Positions 22,978 to 37,900 are shown, numbered from the stretch's first letter. The stretch is DNA of 64,000 nt from Bombyx mori (GCF_030269925.1 NC_085127.1:4223501-4287500), one strand, 5' to 3'. Notes: a model not told the origin generated them from the letters alone. Numbers and translations are program-made.

Positions 22978-25900
22978 ATGTCTAAATTTGAAGACAATCC
23001 GTTTAGTGACCCAACCATAGACAATCCTTTTGCAGTACGTTTAATATTAAGTTCGGTAAATGAAATATTAAAGAAATGAGTTGTTTCGATTGAAATGACT
23101 ATATTTCTGTTATGTTTCGTAGGACCCGTCGGTTCAGCAAGTTGCACGGAGTACAAACAATGCTACACGTGGTTTAGAAGACTACAATCCTTTCGACGGC
23201 CAACAAAATGTTAATCAATCCACGGTAACCGATCTTATTAGTCATAATTATTGATATTTTTGTAGGTGGTAGCTTAGCGGCAAACAAACGGGACTGACCT
23301 CTTAGAAGCGCACGTCGGAACTTGTTAATATTAATGAGACAGAAACCTTGAATAAGACAAAATGAAAGACTGAACGTAAAAAAATATTTAATAAAATCTA
23401 GTAAGCAAATACGTCTAGAATAATACAAGAATAGAGATGAATATAATATTTACTAATAAGTACTTTAATACTTTTAGTTTGACAAACTTATTAAAATTAA
23501 AATCCGCTTGAATTTATTCATTTGTGCTTCATTCCATAGTGGTTTCTAAAAAAACAAGCTGCTTAAAAATCTTTCAATAATTTTTGAACAAAAAGAATAT
23601 TAAAACCAGCCAAAGAAGAGGGGGGACATGCTCTTTAAAAAAAGATAATAAACATTTCCAATAATAATATAATAGTATTTGTTGTATTCAAAATTCTTAT
23701 ATTTACCTTCAAAAATTTTAATTATATCTATTTGATATATTAGATGTATTTGATGGTATAGTTGGTTGAGAACAAGGACAAAAATAGAATAAAATTTAGG
23801 TGCTTGAAATTTCAAGTGAGTGGGATCATGGTATAAAATTAGTATCCTGGATCTCTTTGAAAAATTATAGTTAGAAATACATATATTTTAAAATATGGAA
23901 ATTTTATTTAACCAAATAAATCTTTGATCATGATTAGTTCTAGATCAGATACAAAAATGTTGCAAATTTCTCACTTGGGAAGAAGTGGTTAACAGAGCCC
24001 ATCGCCATTGAAAAATTATTTCAGCCACTTAACTATAAAAATCAAAGTCATCATTGTATTCTAAAATTGTTTGTCTCATCTTTTAAACTGGAATGATTTA
24101 CAGTGATATAATAGAAAAACAAAATATACTATGGTACAAAACATGTCCATATGAGTTCATTAGACTTCCGCCAATTATTCTGTGAAACTATAAACTTTGT
24201 AGTTGCCTATTTAAAAGATATATCTCTTCACTGTTAATGTTATCTAGCTTTAAAATTCGGAAAAAACTGTGATATTATCAGAGAGCACTTCAAATGTATG
24301 ACTATATATTTTATATACCAACTTCAAATATGTGTTGAATGCAATTAGTAATTTAATGTTAGTAGTCTACCTATCTTTGCTAAAACTTCCAAACTATAGC
24401 TGGAATGAACAGGAAGAATACTTGAATGGTCGATTACCACTTGGAACAGTCTTTGTTCTCTTGTCTTATATGAGAACGGTCGGTTCGTTCCTTGTCGTCT
24501 ATTATGTGTCTGTCTTTAAGGAAGTCAAAAAACGTACTGCTTGCCGCCAGTCATGTACGCCCTCGTTCCATTTCTTTTCGAATTCTTGTCAAGTCTCTGT
24601 CTTAGTCTGTGTCGATGTCTAGTCTTTGTAGTTCTAATGTCCTGTCAAAGAGGTTGCACGCCACAACAATACTGCAAAATAGCTCAAAGGTTAGCTTACG
24701 AGGAAGAGTATAGAGAGGAGTATAATTCTAATTTTTTAACATTGTCATAAGTTAATTTTGTAATTTTTTCATTATCTTCAGCCTCAGCAACAGCAACCAG
24801 CACAACCGGCAATCATGCAGGCTGTGTCACCACCAGCCAGCAGCCAGTACACAAGACCCGCACAGCAGGCTTCAGCGCCTCCACCAAATTTCACAACTGC
24901 TGATTTTCAGGTATGTCTATACTAATATATAATAAATCTACAGTAGTTTTTACGGATGTTCCATTATAACTACTTAACCATGCATCCATTTGACTTGAAA
25001 CTTTGTATCTATGTAGAAAATACATGTACTTAATGGATAGGCTAATATTTAAATGATTGTTGGACTCCCTACACCAGTTGCAGGGGCGTTAATGATGAGA
25101 ATCTTTGTGGGGGTGAGAAATAATAATGTTAATTTTAAATGCCCAGCGAAGCAGTCGGGTACAGCTATATTATATAAACTTAAACAAAGCTCTGATTGGT
25201 TAAGGTTGTAGTCATGTTTCCTTAGTTAAAGGATCGGTATGGGATCTTATGAGATCTCTATATGATATTCAACAAAATATTTGATCAAATCAAAATAATT
25301 CAAAATAAATTGTATTGACATCAGTATTTTGTCAATTACTGTAAAACTGTGTTCAAATGACTGTATTGATATGACTAAAGTTATATCTAGTTTTGTGATT
25401 AACTAAAAAATAACTACAAAAATGCATTAGATAACACCTTATCTTGCAAATACAAAACTATTTCATTGTTAATTTCTGTTTAGTAAGAATGAGTATAAGA
25501 TAATCAAATTACACTTTACTTATTATATATTAAAATAAAATAAAATATAAATTTACTAATAGTTAGTTTGGATGATTAAATCTGAAACCAAAATTACAAA
25601 AAATGATTTTTGATTTTTTTTTTTGCTTAGAGGGTGAACGCGCTCACAGCTAACCTGGTTGTTAAGTGGTTACTGAAGCCCATAGACATCTACAACGTAA
25701 ATGCGCCACCCACCTTGAGATATAAGTTCTAAGGTCTCAAGTATAGTTAGAACGGCTGCCCCACCCTTCAAACCGAAACGCATTACTTCTACATGGCTGA
25801 AATAGGCAGGTTAGTGGTACCTACCCCTGCCGACTCACAAGAGGTCCTAACACCAGTAAGCCACCAAAAAAGCTGACAAAACAAAAAAAAACCGAAAACT

Positions 25901-28900
25901 TCATTACATGTCCAAGAGAAGCTACTAATCCTTGGCATTGGTTTCATGATATATGTAATGTACTTCCTAAAACTATGGTGGTGCCATACTTTGCTTGATT
26001 CTTAATGTTAATGAGCAAAATGAAAGTACATTATTGTTTAAAAATAATAATAATATATTCAATTTTGTCCTAGTAATTGCCTTGAATGAAGTTCAAGTAT
26101 CCCATTCATATCGGAGATTCTTTGATTGTAACCAATTCATTAATTAAATTAGTCATAGTATTTTTTTTTTATTTTTATCATTAAATTATTAGTCTTACTG
26201 GTGACAGTAATGCTTGTTCCGTCCTGATAATTACTATGGCGAAGAACTATTCTGAATCTTAAGCAGAGCTTTGATTTCACTACCATGTATATCTGGTACA
26301 AAACTGAACTATACTTAACATCGGTATAAAAAATCTCCCTGTTGTACAGTCATTTTCTAAAATTAGCCTAATTTACATAATGCATATAGACTAAAACATA
26401 TAACATAATATTTATTTAATAAACTAAGCACTGATAGTCTGGTTGTATTATAGATAGTTGTAGTTTGTAGTGCAACGTAGGACGAAGACAAATGGCAGAT
26501 GTCCCCGCATTGGTTCTTCAACATAGAGGGGGTATTACAACCGTTTCCGAATCAAAAGTGAATAATAATATAATAAGAAAATAATCATAAAGTGAACGAC
26601 GCACAGTATTAATTTACAAAACAATCCATAAAACCATTTTAATGAGTTCACAAAATTGTGGACCGTAATGTAAGGCGAAGACTGCTTGCCGACGAAACTG
26701 CATTCCATCTAAACCGGTGTTTCTCAACGTGGGGCCTACGCTCCCCAAGGGGGCTATTTGATAATTAAGGGGAGCAATCGCACTAAATTAATATAGAAAA
26801 TCGGTATTAATCGGTTTCTTCCTTAAACCTATTATTTATGTTTCTTAAGTGAACAAATCAATTTATTTCGCGCGTCACTTTATTTGTATTTCATTGGGTT
26901 TTACGCGAAAATAGTAAATTTAAATATCTGAAAATTTTTAACGGTTGCAATACACTCAAAACGCGCATTCCACGCATCTATTGTTTTCTTTGGTTTCTTC
27001 AAAGTGTACCTTAAAGAAATGGATTACAATTTGAGTATTGTGATGAATCACAAACGTTCGTAGTCATCGTTTCCGGAAACACTCTATGTAGGACATGCAA
27101 AGTTTGCACTGCACAAGCTACATAGTTTTTCATTTGATGTACAATTATATTTAATTTTAATTTGATATGATCTGAGATAGTGGAATTTTAGTAACGTGAC
27201 GCTCTTGCGTCTCGTCTCTTATTTCAAAAAAAACTTGATGTAGCTCACGGAATTACAAAAACGTTATAATTTTATTGTAATGCTAAATAAGACTTACTGT
27301 TTAATAATTTTTATGCAAAATACAAGATGTCGCATTAAAAATGAGACCCTTAAGTCAATACTCGTTGAAATATAAATCGTTCTAGTATAAATATGGCACT
27401 GCAACAATAATATCGCTAACTTAAGCACTGTATAGCCCCTACCATCATATGTTAAATGGCTGCCACGAAGCATTGATGCCTTCCGGTTTGAAGGGCAGGT
27501 CAGCCGTCATCGCAGTAAAATTAATATTCATTTCCTTCACACAAACAGATGGCCCACCCATAATGGCAAGTGGTCGACCACATTTCACGAAAGCACCCTC
27601 AAGTTTTACAACAAGAAATTGAATCTAAGACAAATTATTTAATTACTGATAAAAAAATAGGACATGAACACGATTAAAACTTCTCTTACAGTTTAATCTC
27701 GCTTTATTTATGGTCATTAAATTATTTCTGACATTTCGAGCAATTAACAGTTTTCGTCAGCACAGTCGACTAAGATCTTTTAAGTCGATATTTGAATGTT
27801 GTGCTGGAAATTTGTAAATTGAACCGTAAATGTGGGTTTTGATTATCTCTACCGGCAACCCGGGGGAAATCTAATAGGACATAGTATGTACCAACATTCT
27901 GGGCCGAAAATGAAATCAGTATTTTCATTTAGAAAATTCCACTTCTCGGCTCGAGCCGCCATTATTAAGTCTTCATTGTGTTGAGCATGTCACTAATACG
28001 CACTTTTGCTTTTTCTTTCAAACCGCACCAAGGAGTTAAAGGTAAACACCTCAATCCTATAGAATTCACTGAAAGCTTTTATCAGTACTTGTCATTTTTA
28101 TCTTTGATCGATGGTATCTTCGTATGTTTTTGTAAACAATAAATGCGTATAAAAATAAAACGTAGGTACTATTAAATTAAATTACGGTTTGCAGTATGTA
28201 CAGTTCATAGAAAAATCATTTTAGTATTTTTTTTTTTAATTTATCATTTAATTCACCACCTAAAATATAGTTCATTAGAAAACACAGTATTTGTTTGTGC
28301 ATTATTATTAATCAAACATAAGTACGAAAAGTATAAAACTGCAACATTCATTATCTTTAGAATTATTCTAACAAGGTAATCACGAAAATTGGTCGACGCT
28401 CGTAAAATGAGCGCGTAGGAATCGTTTCCCGCTTCAAATGACGCGTCCCGTATTTAAGATCTGGAGATGTACATTTAGCACGCCTGTCTGTATTCTTATT
28501 ATTTCTATAGTGTAGTGTTATTGTTAAAAATGTCTGCTGACGAACTGCAGAGGCGGCAAGAGGAGCTAGAACGGAAGGCCGAGGAGTTGGCGCGGCGGGA
28601 AGCGGAACTCCGCGCGGGGTCGGCGGGTCGCCACAATAACTGGCCGCCCCTCCCGGGCTTCTGTCCCATACAGCCGTGCTTCTACCAGGATATCAACGTC
28701 GACATACCACTCGAGTTCCAGAGGATCGTCCGTCATCTATACCATTTGTGGATGTGTACGTATTATGCCTAATATAGGTTGGTTTTAGGTAATGTGACCA
28801 TACGTCCCGATTTGGGCAGGACAGTCCCGCTGTCCCCAGTGAGGCCGACATAGTTCTGCTTTTGCAAACAGAATATACGATAAATTCAATGCAACATAGA

Positions 28901-31900
28901 GCTAGAAGGGTTTAAATGGGCTAATTTAACAAAAGAGGTACATATTATTACAGAGTACTATTTTGTGTTATTCTATCTTCTGTAAGAAAATAGTTGTAAA
29001 GCACTAAATACTTTTTTTATTATATAATTCCGCAGAGGTCCCGCTTTGACAAAAAAATTAATGGTCACGTTAGTTTTAGGTTATAGATGCGCTATGTCCT
29101 ACAATAATAACCTAATAACGCGATGAAAACATGGAAATGAGATTTTCCGTGACTGTCTTGTAAATATACTTTGTTATCTCAAGCGCCTCAAAAGAAGGTT
29201 TCATGTTATCAATTATCACCTGTAAACGAGAACACACTTCTGAAACGCATGACGTAGGTCAAGTATTGTAGATGAGCTATACAATAATAATGTTTATACC
29301 ATAATTTTAATAATTTTTTTATTGCTTAGATGGGTGGACGAGCTCACAGCCCAACAGCATAACATAAATGCGCCACCCACCCTTAAATATAAGTTCGAAG
29401 GCCTCAGTATAGTTACAACGGCTACCCCACCCTTCAAACCGAAACGCATTACTGTTTCACGTCAGAAATGGGCAAGGCGGTGGTATCTACCCGCGCGGAC
29501 TCACAAGAGGTCCTACCACCAGTAATAAACCTACTTAGCCGTGTAGGCTTATAATTCGCCCTATGCCCAATAATGTTGATATATAAATGTTCTTGTTTGG
29601 TTTATTCTGATTTTTTTTCCTACCTATGCTGATAGACTTGAGAGGCTATTTCAGCTTCGCCCTAAGGTGTGTAGATGAGCTCACGGGGCTCAAACCGGAG
29701 TGTTGCTAACACTGACCCTAGCAAGAGCAGTGCTTCGCAGAATCTACCACCGGATCGGAAACGCGACCCACTGAGAAGATCCGGCGAGAAACTCAGTGGG
29801 CAAATATTCTGAAGTACTCGATTTGTAAACTATGAACTCTTTTATTTGTTTTTGTTTGTCGTACCCTTAACACGGTCGAGTCTTAAGGGAAGTGAATGTA
29901 ATATTAGTTCGTGCTTGCTTGTAATATGGAAATATTTTTATTAATTAACATATTTCGTTTTCAGTCTACGCGCTCGTCTTAGCTCTGAACATAGTCGGAG
30001 GGATGTCCATACTGTTCTCGGGAGGTGGCTTCACGACCTTCGGCCTCTCCATACTGTATTTCGTCCTGTTCACGCCGTTCAGTTTCGTGTGCTGGTACCG
30101 GCCGATATACAAGGCGTTCCGGAGCGACTCCTCGTTCAATTTCATGGTCTTCTTCTTCATATTCCTGTTCCAGATCATAATAACTGTGGTACAGTCGATC
30201 GGATTCAGCGACGGTGGTTCTTGGTGAGCTATTTTTAATGAATGAATGAATGATTTATTTTATTTCAGACAACAACAAGTCCATATGTGTACATAGTATC
30301 ATTGAAACATACTTAAAATTAACAAAACCAATCAAATAAAAAAGATGCATTTATTAAAAATAATTATCACTTGAATACATTTCAAATATTCCATTCAACT
30401 GATACTTTGAACCAACCATTATTATTATTATTTATTTATATTTATTTAAAATCTTATTAATTACATAATATTTTTTTAAAAAATTATTAAAAATACAATT
30501 TTTAAAAAACACTATATAAAAATAGATTGCCGCTGATGGCGGTGTCTACGACACAAGCCACCAGTGGTTAGGACTCCAGAGTGAGAAACCTCCTCACAAT
30601 GCGTGCAGTATCAATTATTATTATTATTATTATTATTATTTAGTCCGCAAGTTAATATTAATACGCGCATTTATACGAAGCATTCGATTTTATTAATTAA
30701 CTAGCGACCCGCCCTCGCTTCGCTTCGGAAACATTAAATTTTATTATTGATAGGCGAAGCTCGCCATGTTGCGCGCGGTACGACAATAACTGCGGATGAC
30801 GCCGCGGGGCGAAACTAGTCTAAAAAAAATAGCCTAAGTTACTCCTTATATCATCAGCTACCTATCAGTGAAAGTCTCGTCAAAATCGGTCCAGCCGTTC
30901 CAGAGATTAGCTGGAACAAACAGACAGACAGACAAAAATTGTAAAAAATGCTATTTTGGTGTATGTACCGTATATATTATATTCATATGCATGTAGTAAA
31001 AAGAGGTCATTTCAATACGACAAACTGACACTCTAATTTTATTTATATGTATAGATTTTGCATAGCACGCAATGTAATAAAGAAAATCAACTGATTAATG
31101 GGGTGAATGACCTCGTGTGATGATTAAAAGAAATGCGTTGTTTGGCGAACACATTTGCTATTTTTTGTCTTTAAGAAATCGTTTACAATAATCTATAGAC
31201 TGTATAGTTTGATGTGGTCACTCCGAATGTAAAGTATTCTTTTTTACTACATCGTTCGATCTAGTTGAATAGTAAATTATTTATAATAGTATGTAAAATT
31301 GGATCAATACACTTGCGATATTCATTTTCAAAGGCGACACGAATATTTGTGACATTCATAATCGATATTATTGTACAATAATCAAATACATTATATAAAT
31401 ATAGATGTAAACATCGGTGAGGTAAAAGTTATTTTGTTGTGTAACAGGAAAAAACTTCGGTTTACCTGTTTATCTATTTATGCTTGCGACAAAAATTTAC
31501 TGTTGCCATCTTAGAACTTTAAAGTAGAATGAGGATTTTTTTTAATGGTTATATAATTATTGTCATACCACGATTCTATATTAAGGCTTTAAATTTACTT
31601 GGAGCTTTGAGCTCTCCATTTTTTATGTTGAATTGTTTTGATCATGACAAAATGTTTTTTTGTTTTTTGCTTGGATGGGTGGACCAGCTCACAGCCCATC
31701 TGTTAAGTGGTTACTGGAGCCCATAAACATCTATAACGTAAATGCGCCACCCACCTTGAATGTGTATCCTTGGTAAAAGATTTTTTTCGTTCTAATTAAT
31801 GTTTTTATGTTCAACAGCGGCCTGATCACAAGTATCAGTCAGTTCAAAACTAACATAGCCGTTGGCATCATCACGCTGATGGTGACCATAGGCTTCATCA

Positions 31901-34900
31901 CCTGCGTTGTCGCTGACGTAATGCTGTTGGCTAAAGTAAGCATTTATTTATTTATATATTACACTTCATGTAAAATTTACATCGGCGGACTTAATGTCTA
32001 AAGCATTTAATACCAGTCAACCAAAGGTAGTCCAGAGTAAATAGTAGTAGGCATTTAAATAGGTAACTTCAGTAAATTTAAAAAATTTCTCACCTGCGAA
32101 AGAAAGGTGCGTATTTCCTTGATAATCTGCCAATATCTCTGTGGTATTAAAATAAACAGTTGGTTACATTACCAATCTGATGAAATGTTCAAACATTTCT
32201 GAATATTGTCTGTTGTGACGTCATAGTTCAGTAAAGTTTTCAGATCATTGTTCAACTTTGAAGGGTAAAGTGTCTACATAATTCTAGTGTAATTGGAGCT
32301 ATCACCTAGAATAGGTCGGAAAAAATAGATTAAATTGCCTCGTTTTGCGAACCTAGCATAACCCTTCGATGTTACTAGAAAAGTTTAAAAAAAAAAACAA
32401 TTCTAAAGTAAGCGCCAGTGTTGATCTTGTGGTCTCTTGTAGCTCTGGCAATACTATGTTAGCACAACAATACGCTTCCAGGCTTCATTCGAGTTGAACG
32501 TGATCTCATCAAATTGAAACGAAGTTTGACTGTATTCTTTTGTATTTATTTTTATACTAGTTTATACCACGTTTTAAGTCAGTACAAACACGTACCTAAC
32601 CTTCATTCTCGCAATGAACCAAGGGGAAATGGGGGTGAAGGAAAATCAGCGCTATTCGATTTATTAATTTTGAACAGCATTCGATCCTCCCTTTGCCTTA
32701 TTTGTTTTTTGTTTTTGTTTATATTTTCTTTTATTTAGTGTGAAAGGCAATAAATGATTTTCTTATTATTATTATTTTCTTTTTTTAATTTTAATTTCTC
32801 AAATTGCGCTGTTAGTATTTTAGTGGCATTTATGGACTCGGTCAAGGACTTGGGCTTGGCTAATTAAATGTGTTCTACTATTTCATGATGTAGTTGATCA
32901 TGATCTATTTGCAGAAACTTTCTTACGATTCTCCACGTGTTTAATATAGCAGCTTTTTGAAGAAGCATGTAACTGTTAGGTTTCAGGTAAAGGAGGTATT
33001 ACTATTATTATTATGTATATTAATCACTGCCTCACCTGAGAAGACGGCAGGACACACTCCGGCGAGGTGGGCAACAATCGGCCGGAGCGTTAGGCTAAGT
33101 TCATATGATCGCGCGGTACCGCGCGTCACCGCGCGGTGGAAGCATTCAGATGACAGAATATGTACGCGCGACAGTCTGGCATCAACATTGATTGAGAATG
33201 GACGTGGAAGAGGCAATTTGCTTATTAATTTTATACCGAAAACTGAGACGTCGGAGAAGAAGACAAAGACGATACTGGGTGCATCCTATTTTACGTGAAA
33301 GGCTTTCCTCAAGTCTTTTTGTAACTTTATATCCCAAACTGAGACTACACGAAGAAAAATTTTTTAACTACTTTAGAATGTCAGTTGCATCTTTTGATTT
33401 TTTATATGATTGCGTTGAAAACTATTTAAAACCCAGAGATGGTGCTATAAGATATTGCATAACCCCAAAAGAAAAATTCATAGTAACATTAAGGTAAGTG
33501 GAATCTTTATTAAGGACTTTAAAAATAAAATAATTATAAATGAGACTTTCAGGAAAAAAATTGTTGTTAATTTATTGTCTGATTGAATAAATCCAGTTCT
33601 TGAGAATCTTCGTATGACTCGGGCGATGTTACTTGTGTTGAATTTGTGGGAGGTGAAGTGTAAGAGCCAACCGTATAGCCGTATTGTGTTAAGGATTCAC
33701 GATCAGAGTATCGGGTCGTATCGCTATATTGAGGACTTCTGAATGAAGTTGGATACTTTCTTGGCTGCTGTTGTGAGCTATATGAAGCAGACGGGTAGTT
33801 AAAGTCTTCAAATGGTTGTGCTTGTGCAGATTGGTATTGTTCTAACAATTTATACATTTCAATTTTCAACTTTAAACGCCGGTTTTCAGGAACTTTTTTT
33901 ATTTCTTTAACCAATGAAAGACAAAAAAGCTTATCTTCGTCATCATCTTCTTTCTTTTCTGTTACATTATTATTACGAGCATTTATACTTCTTTCTAAAA
34001 TATTTGCAAAATGCTCGTCGGCTGGGTGAAGTTTATATTTCTTTCGAGGAACATTTTCTGTTGGAAATTTAACGCTATTCGGATCAATATTTGCAGAAAT
34101 TTCCTCAACATCAAGGCTATTGTCAGTAGATTTTTTTTGGACAACTTGTTTAAGAAATGATAATCTTTGAAAATGCGCAAATGAAGATGTTGTTGGTACT
34201 GAAGAACCGGATTTCAAATTTTTTGTTTTTTTATGTTCTTTTACATAGGCGTAAATTTTTCCATTTTTTCTGCAATATTGATCCTGAAAAAGAAATAATT
34301 AATCATTATAATACATTGATTTATGTTACAGGTATTTAGCAAGTGGTTGTTCATTAGCAGAGTTGCAGTATGGTTATAAAATTGGCAAATCTACGTTATC
34401 GGCTATAATTAGACAAGTGTGCCAAGTATTATGGAGAAACTTGAAAACTATGGTCATGAGTCCACCAACTAAGGAGATGTGGAAACAAATATCTGCACAA
34501 TTTGAAAATAAAGCCTATTTTCCAAATTGTATAGGTGCTTTGGATGGCAAACATGTTCGTTTAATTCAACCACCAGAATCAGGATCTATGTATTACAATT
34601 ACAAACACTTTTTCTCGTTAGTGTTAATGGCTTTGTGCGATGCTAACTATTGTTTCATATGGGTAGACGTTGGAGCTTATGGAAAAGACAGTGACTCGGG
34701 TGTTTTCAAGGAAACATCACTATTCAAAAAACTCTTAGATAATTTGCTAAGCATTCCCGAGCCAAGATCTATCACAAACAACGAGAACGATGCATATAAA
34801 TTGCCATATGTAATTGTAGCTGACGAAGCTTTCGGCATTACAAAAAATCTGATGAGACCCTATGGAGGTAAAATGTTGTCAAAAGAAAAAAGAATATTTA

Positions 34901-37900
34901 ACTATCGTCTTTCTTTAGCACGAAGGTATGTCGAATGTACATTTGGCATAATGTGTAACAAATGGCGAATTTTGCACCGGTCAATAGACGTCAAGATAGA
35001 TTTTGCCAGTGATATTGTCAAAGCCATTTGTGTTTTACACAACTATGTTAGAACAAGAGATGGTATAAAACAGGACGACATGATTTATCCAGCGCCATAA
35101 CTTAATATGAATCCAACTAACAGTGGACGAGCAATGCACGAAGCAGATAATGTTAGAACTAAAATAACAAATTACTTTGTAAATGAGGGAAAATTAGATT
35201 GGCAAGAAAAAATGGTGTAATACGCTTGTTATTGATACCAATTATTTTATAAATATAATGTGCCAAAAAAATAAAACTAATTTATAAATAAAACTTACCC
35301 AAGTTCTTCTTTTTTTCTTCAGAATCATTATTATTGCAAAAAATTAAAACTAATTCTTCCCAAGACCTTCTTTTTATTATTTTATTTGAATAATTCTTAG
35401 AGTTATTTAATTTATTATTATTTAACAATGCATTGTGAGGGTTGCACTACAAAATTATGCAAGGAAAAATTTAAGTGCAATAAATGTGCTTCAGAATACT
35501 GCTTTGATTGCCTGAATATTGCTCCCGCTTCAAGGAAACAATTAAGCGCTAAGCAAATTGCGTCTTTAAGCTGTCCTTCTTGTCAAAACGTTACGAAACG
35601 TAAAACTAACTGCAATACTCCGATCCACAAGCGTCCTGATTTGAATGACACTGTCAATGCTTCTTCCTCTTTTACTTCCTACGACTCGACTGCAGTGGAT
35701 GCTTCCTCGGACATGGAATCGATCAGCGGACAAGTGACCTTGGAGAGCATAGGGCAGCTTCTCGATATGAAACTAGCGCCTGGCTCTTCGTTCATGACTC
35801 ATTTGCGATCCTCGCTTAGGAAGGATATCACAGAAATGGTGTCTCAGGAGGTTAATCGTGCTGTTGAGGGCTTGAGAGTGGATTTCTCGCAAACGACGGA
35901 TTTCATGTCTGCTGAGCAGAAAAGTATCCGATCCAAAATTTGTGATAAGGAAAAAGAAATCGAGTTACTCAGACTACAACTTAATAAAACCGGGGAATCT
36001 TTACACAGGCTTCAGAATCGAGTTTCTATGGTGGAGAAAATTTCTCGAGACCTCAATATTGAGATTCACGAAGTTCCGGAGAATAATCATGAGAACCTTA
36101 ATCACTTATTTAAAAAACTTTGTGAGTGTTTGAGTGTCAACATATCTGATGCAGATATCAAATCTTGTCGTCGAGTTGCTAAAATGAATCCTGACTCGAG
36201 AAGGCCAAGAAATATACTAATCTCACTGTCATCCCAGCGTCTTCGTGATGAGGTTCTATCTGCGTTTACTAGGTATAACAAGTCTAATTCAAAAGATAAG
36301 CTTGGAACCGCTCACGTCGGCTTAACATGCGCGGTTTCAAGGATTTATGTATCTGAGCATCTCTCTCCTGAGGCTAAGGAACTTAATAGCATGGCTAGAA
36401 AACTGAGCAAAGAGAAAAATTATAAATTTGTTTGGGTTCGTTTTGGTCAAATTTATATTCGAAAGGACGAGAAATGTCCCGCAGTTCATATTAAAAATAT
36501 TGAAATTATTAATAAACTGAGAAACGAGTAATTGCAAATAATTGTGCTATTGTATTTAATTATTATTATTTTTTCTTTCTTTAAAAACTTCTATTATATT
36601 GATTATTAAGTATTTAGTTAAGTAGTTATATCTTTATTAATAATTAATTAGTGTATAGCTTTAATATTAACATAATTTTAATTATGCTTTCAATATATTA
36701 CCAGAATGTAAATAGGATGCGCAGTAAGCTTGTAGACTTTCGTTTGAATCTACTTACCAATAATTACGATGTAGTATGCCTGACGGAAACGAATCTTATT
36801 AAGTCAGTGTTTGACGGAGAAGTGTTCGACTTGCGTTATGCTGTCTTTAGGAGAGATCGTGTGGATTCCTCCTCTCATAAAATTGAGGGAGGTGGTGTTT
36901 TAATAGCAGTCCAGAAAAAATTTGAGGTTATTCGTCAGGCATCTTGGGATAGTAATATGGAGGATGTCTGGGTAACTCTGTTTATGAAAGGATCTTCGTC
37001 GCATCTTAACATATGCGTGTGTTATTTGCCTCCAGATTTAAATTATGATAAGCTGAATGAATTTTATTCTAATTGTCAGAAAATAATCTTGAACGATCAT
37101 CCTGATGACGACTATTTGTTATTGGGAGATTTTAACCAACCAGATTACATCTCAGCCATGCGTATTGCTTCTCCCTCAAAACTTAATATTTGTGCTGGAG
37201 ATCAGCCTTGTACCAGTGGGAAACTCTGCTTACTGGAAGAGTTTATGAATTCTTGTAACTTAATACAGTTTAATTACATACAAAATAATATCGACCGCAT
37301 TTTAGACTTAGTGCTCTCAAATCTTATTAATGTTAAAGTTGGTGATGTAGAATCAATGAGTAGGTTGGATAAGTATCATCCAGCGATCATAATAAGCTTA
37401 TCAGCCCAGCCAGTCTCAAGAAGTTTGGCAAAATGCAATAATAAACAATTAAATTTTAACAAATGTGATTACAATAAAATAAAAAATGACCTACGTTTCG
37501 TGGATTGGAGCATGCTTTTATCATCGTCATCGGATATTAATAAAAATACACAAATATTTTATGATATGTTATTCGAAATAATTGCTCGCCATACACCTTT
37601 GACCTCGTATAAATATAATACTTACCCTGTTTGGTTTAGTAAACCTCTAATTAATTGTATAATAGAAAAAAATAAGTATCATAAAATGTACAAAAAATTT
37701 GGAAATCCACGTGATTATGATGTGTTTTCAATGTTACGTCATCGTTGCAAAGTGTTGACCAAAGAGTGCTATAAAAGATACATTGCAAGTACAGAAGAAT
37801 CTTTACAGAAGGACACTAATGCATTTTGGAGATTTATTAACAACAGGAAAGGTCACGTTTCTATACCAAACGTGGTTACTTATGCTGGCGACTCCGCTTC

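Noticed and set aside
26717..26790. Second hAT element
   Set aside because: Only one terminus-like string (GTGTTTCTCAACGTGGGG) is visible; no partner end or 8-bp duplication was found.
30614..30641. CRISPR-like or functional tandem array
   Set aside because: Simple trinucleotide microsatellite; no spacers, and the genome is eukaryotic.
32957..33298. Open frame of 113 residues before the transposase
   Set aside because: It crosses the Harbinger left border and overlaps the true transposase start in another frame.
33567..34217. Treating the BESS-containing frame as an independent 216-residue gene
   Set aside because: It has no ATG at its start; it is the second exon of the MADF-BESS gene after a frameshift.
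35428..36531. Viral gene because of the FP-like domain
   Set aside because: It is followed by a LINE endonuclease-RT and sits within LINE borders; the domain is known in retroelements.
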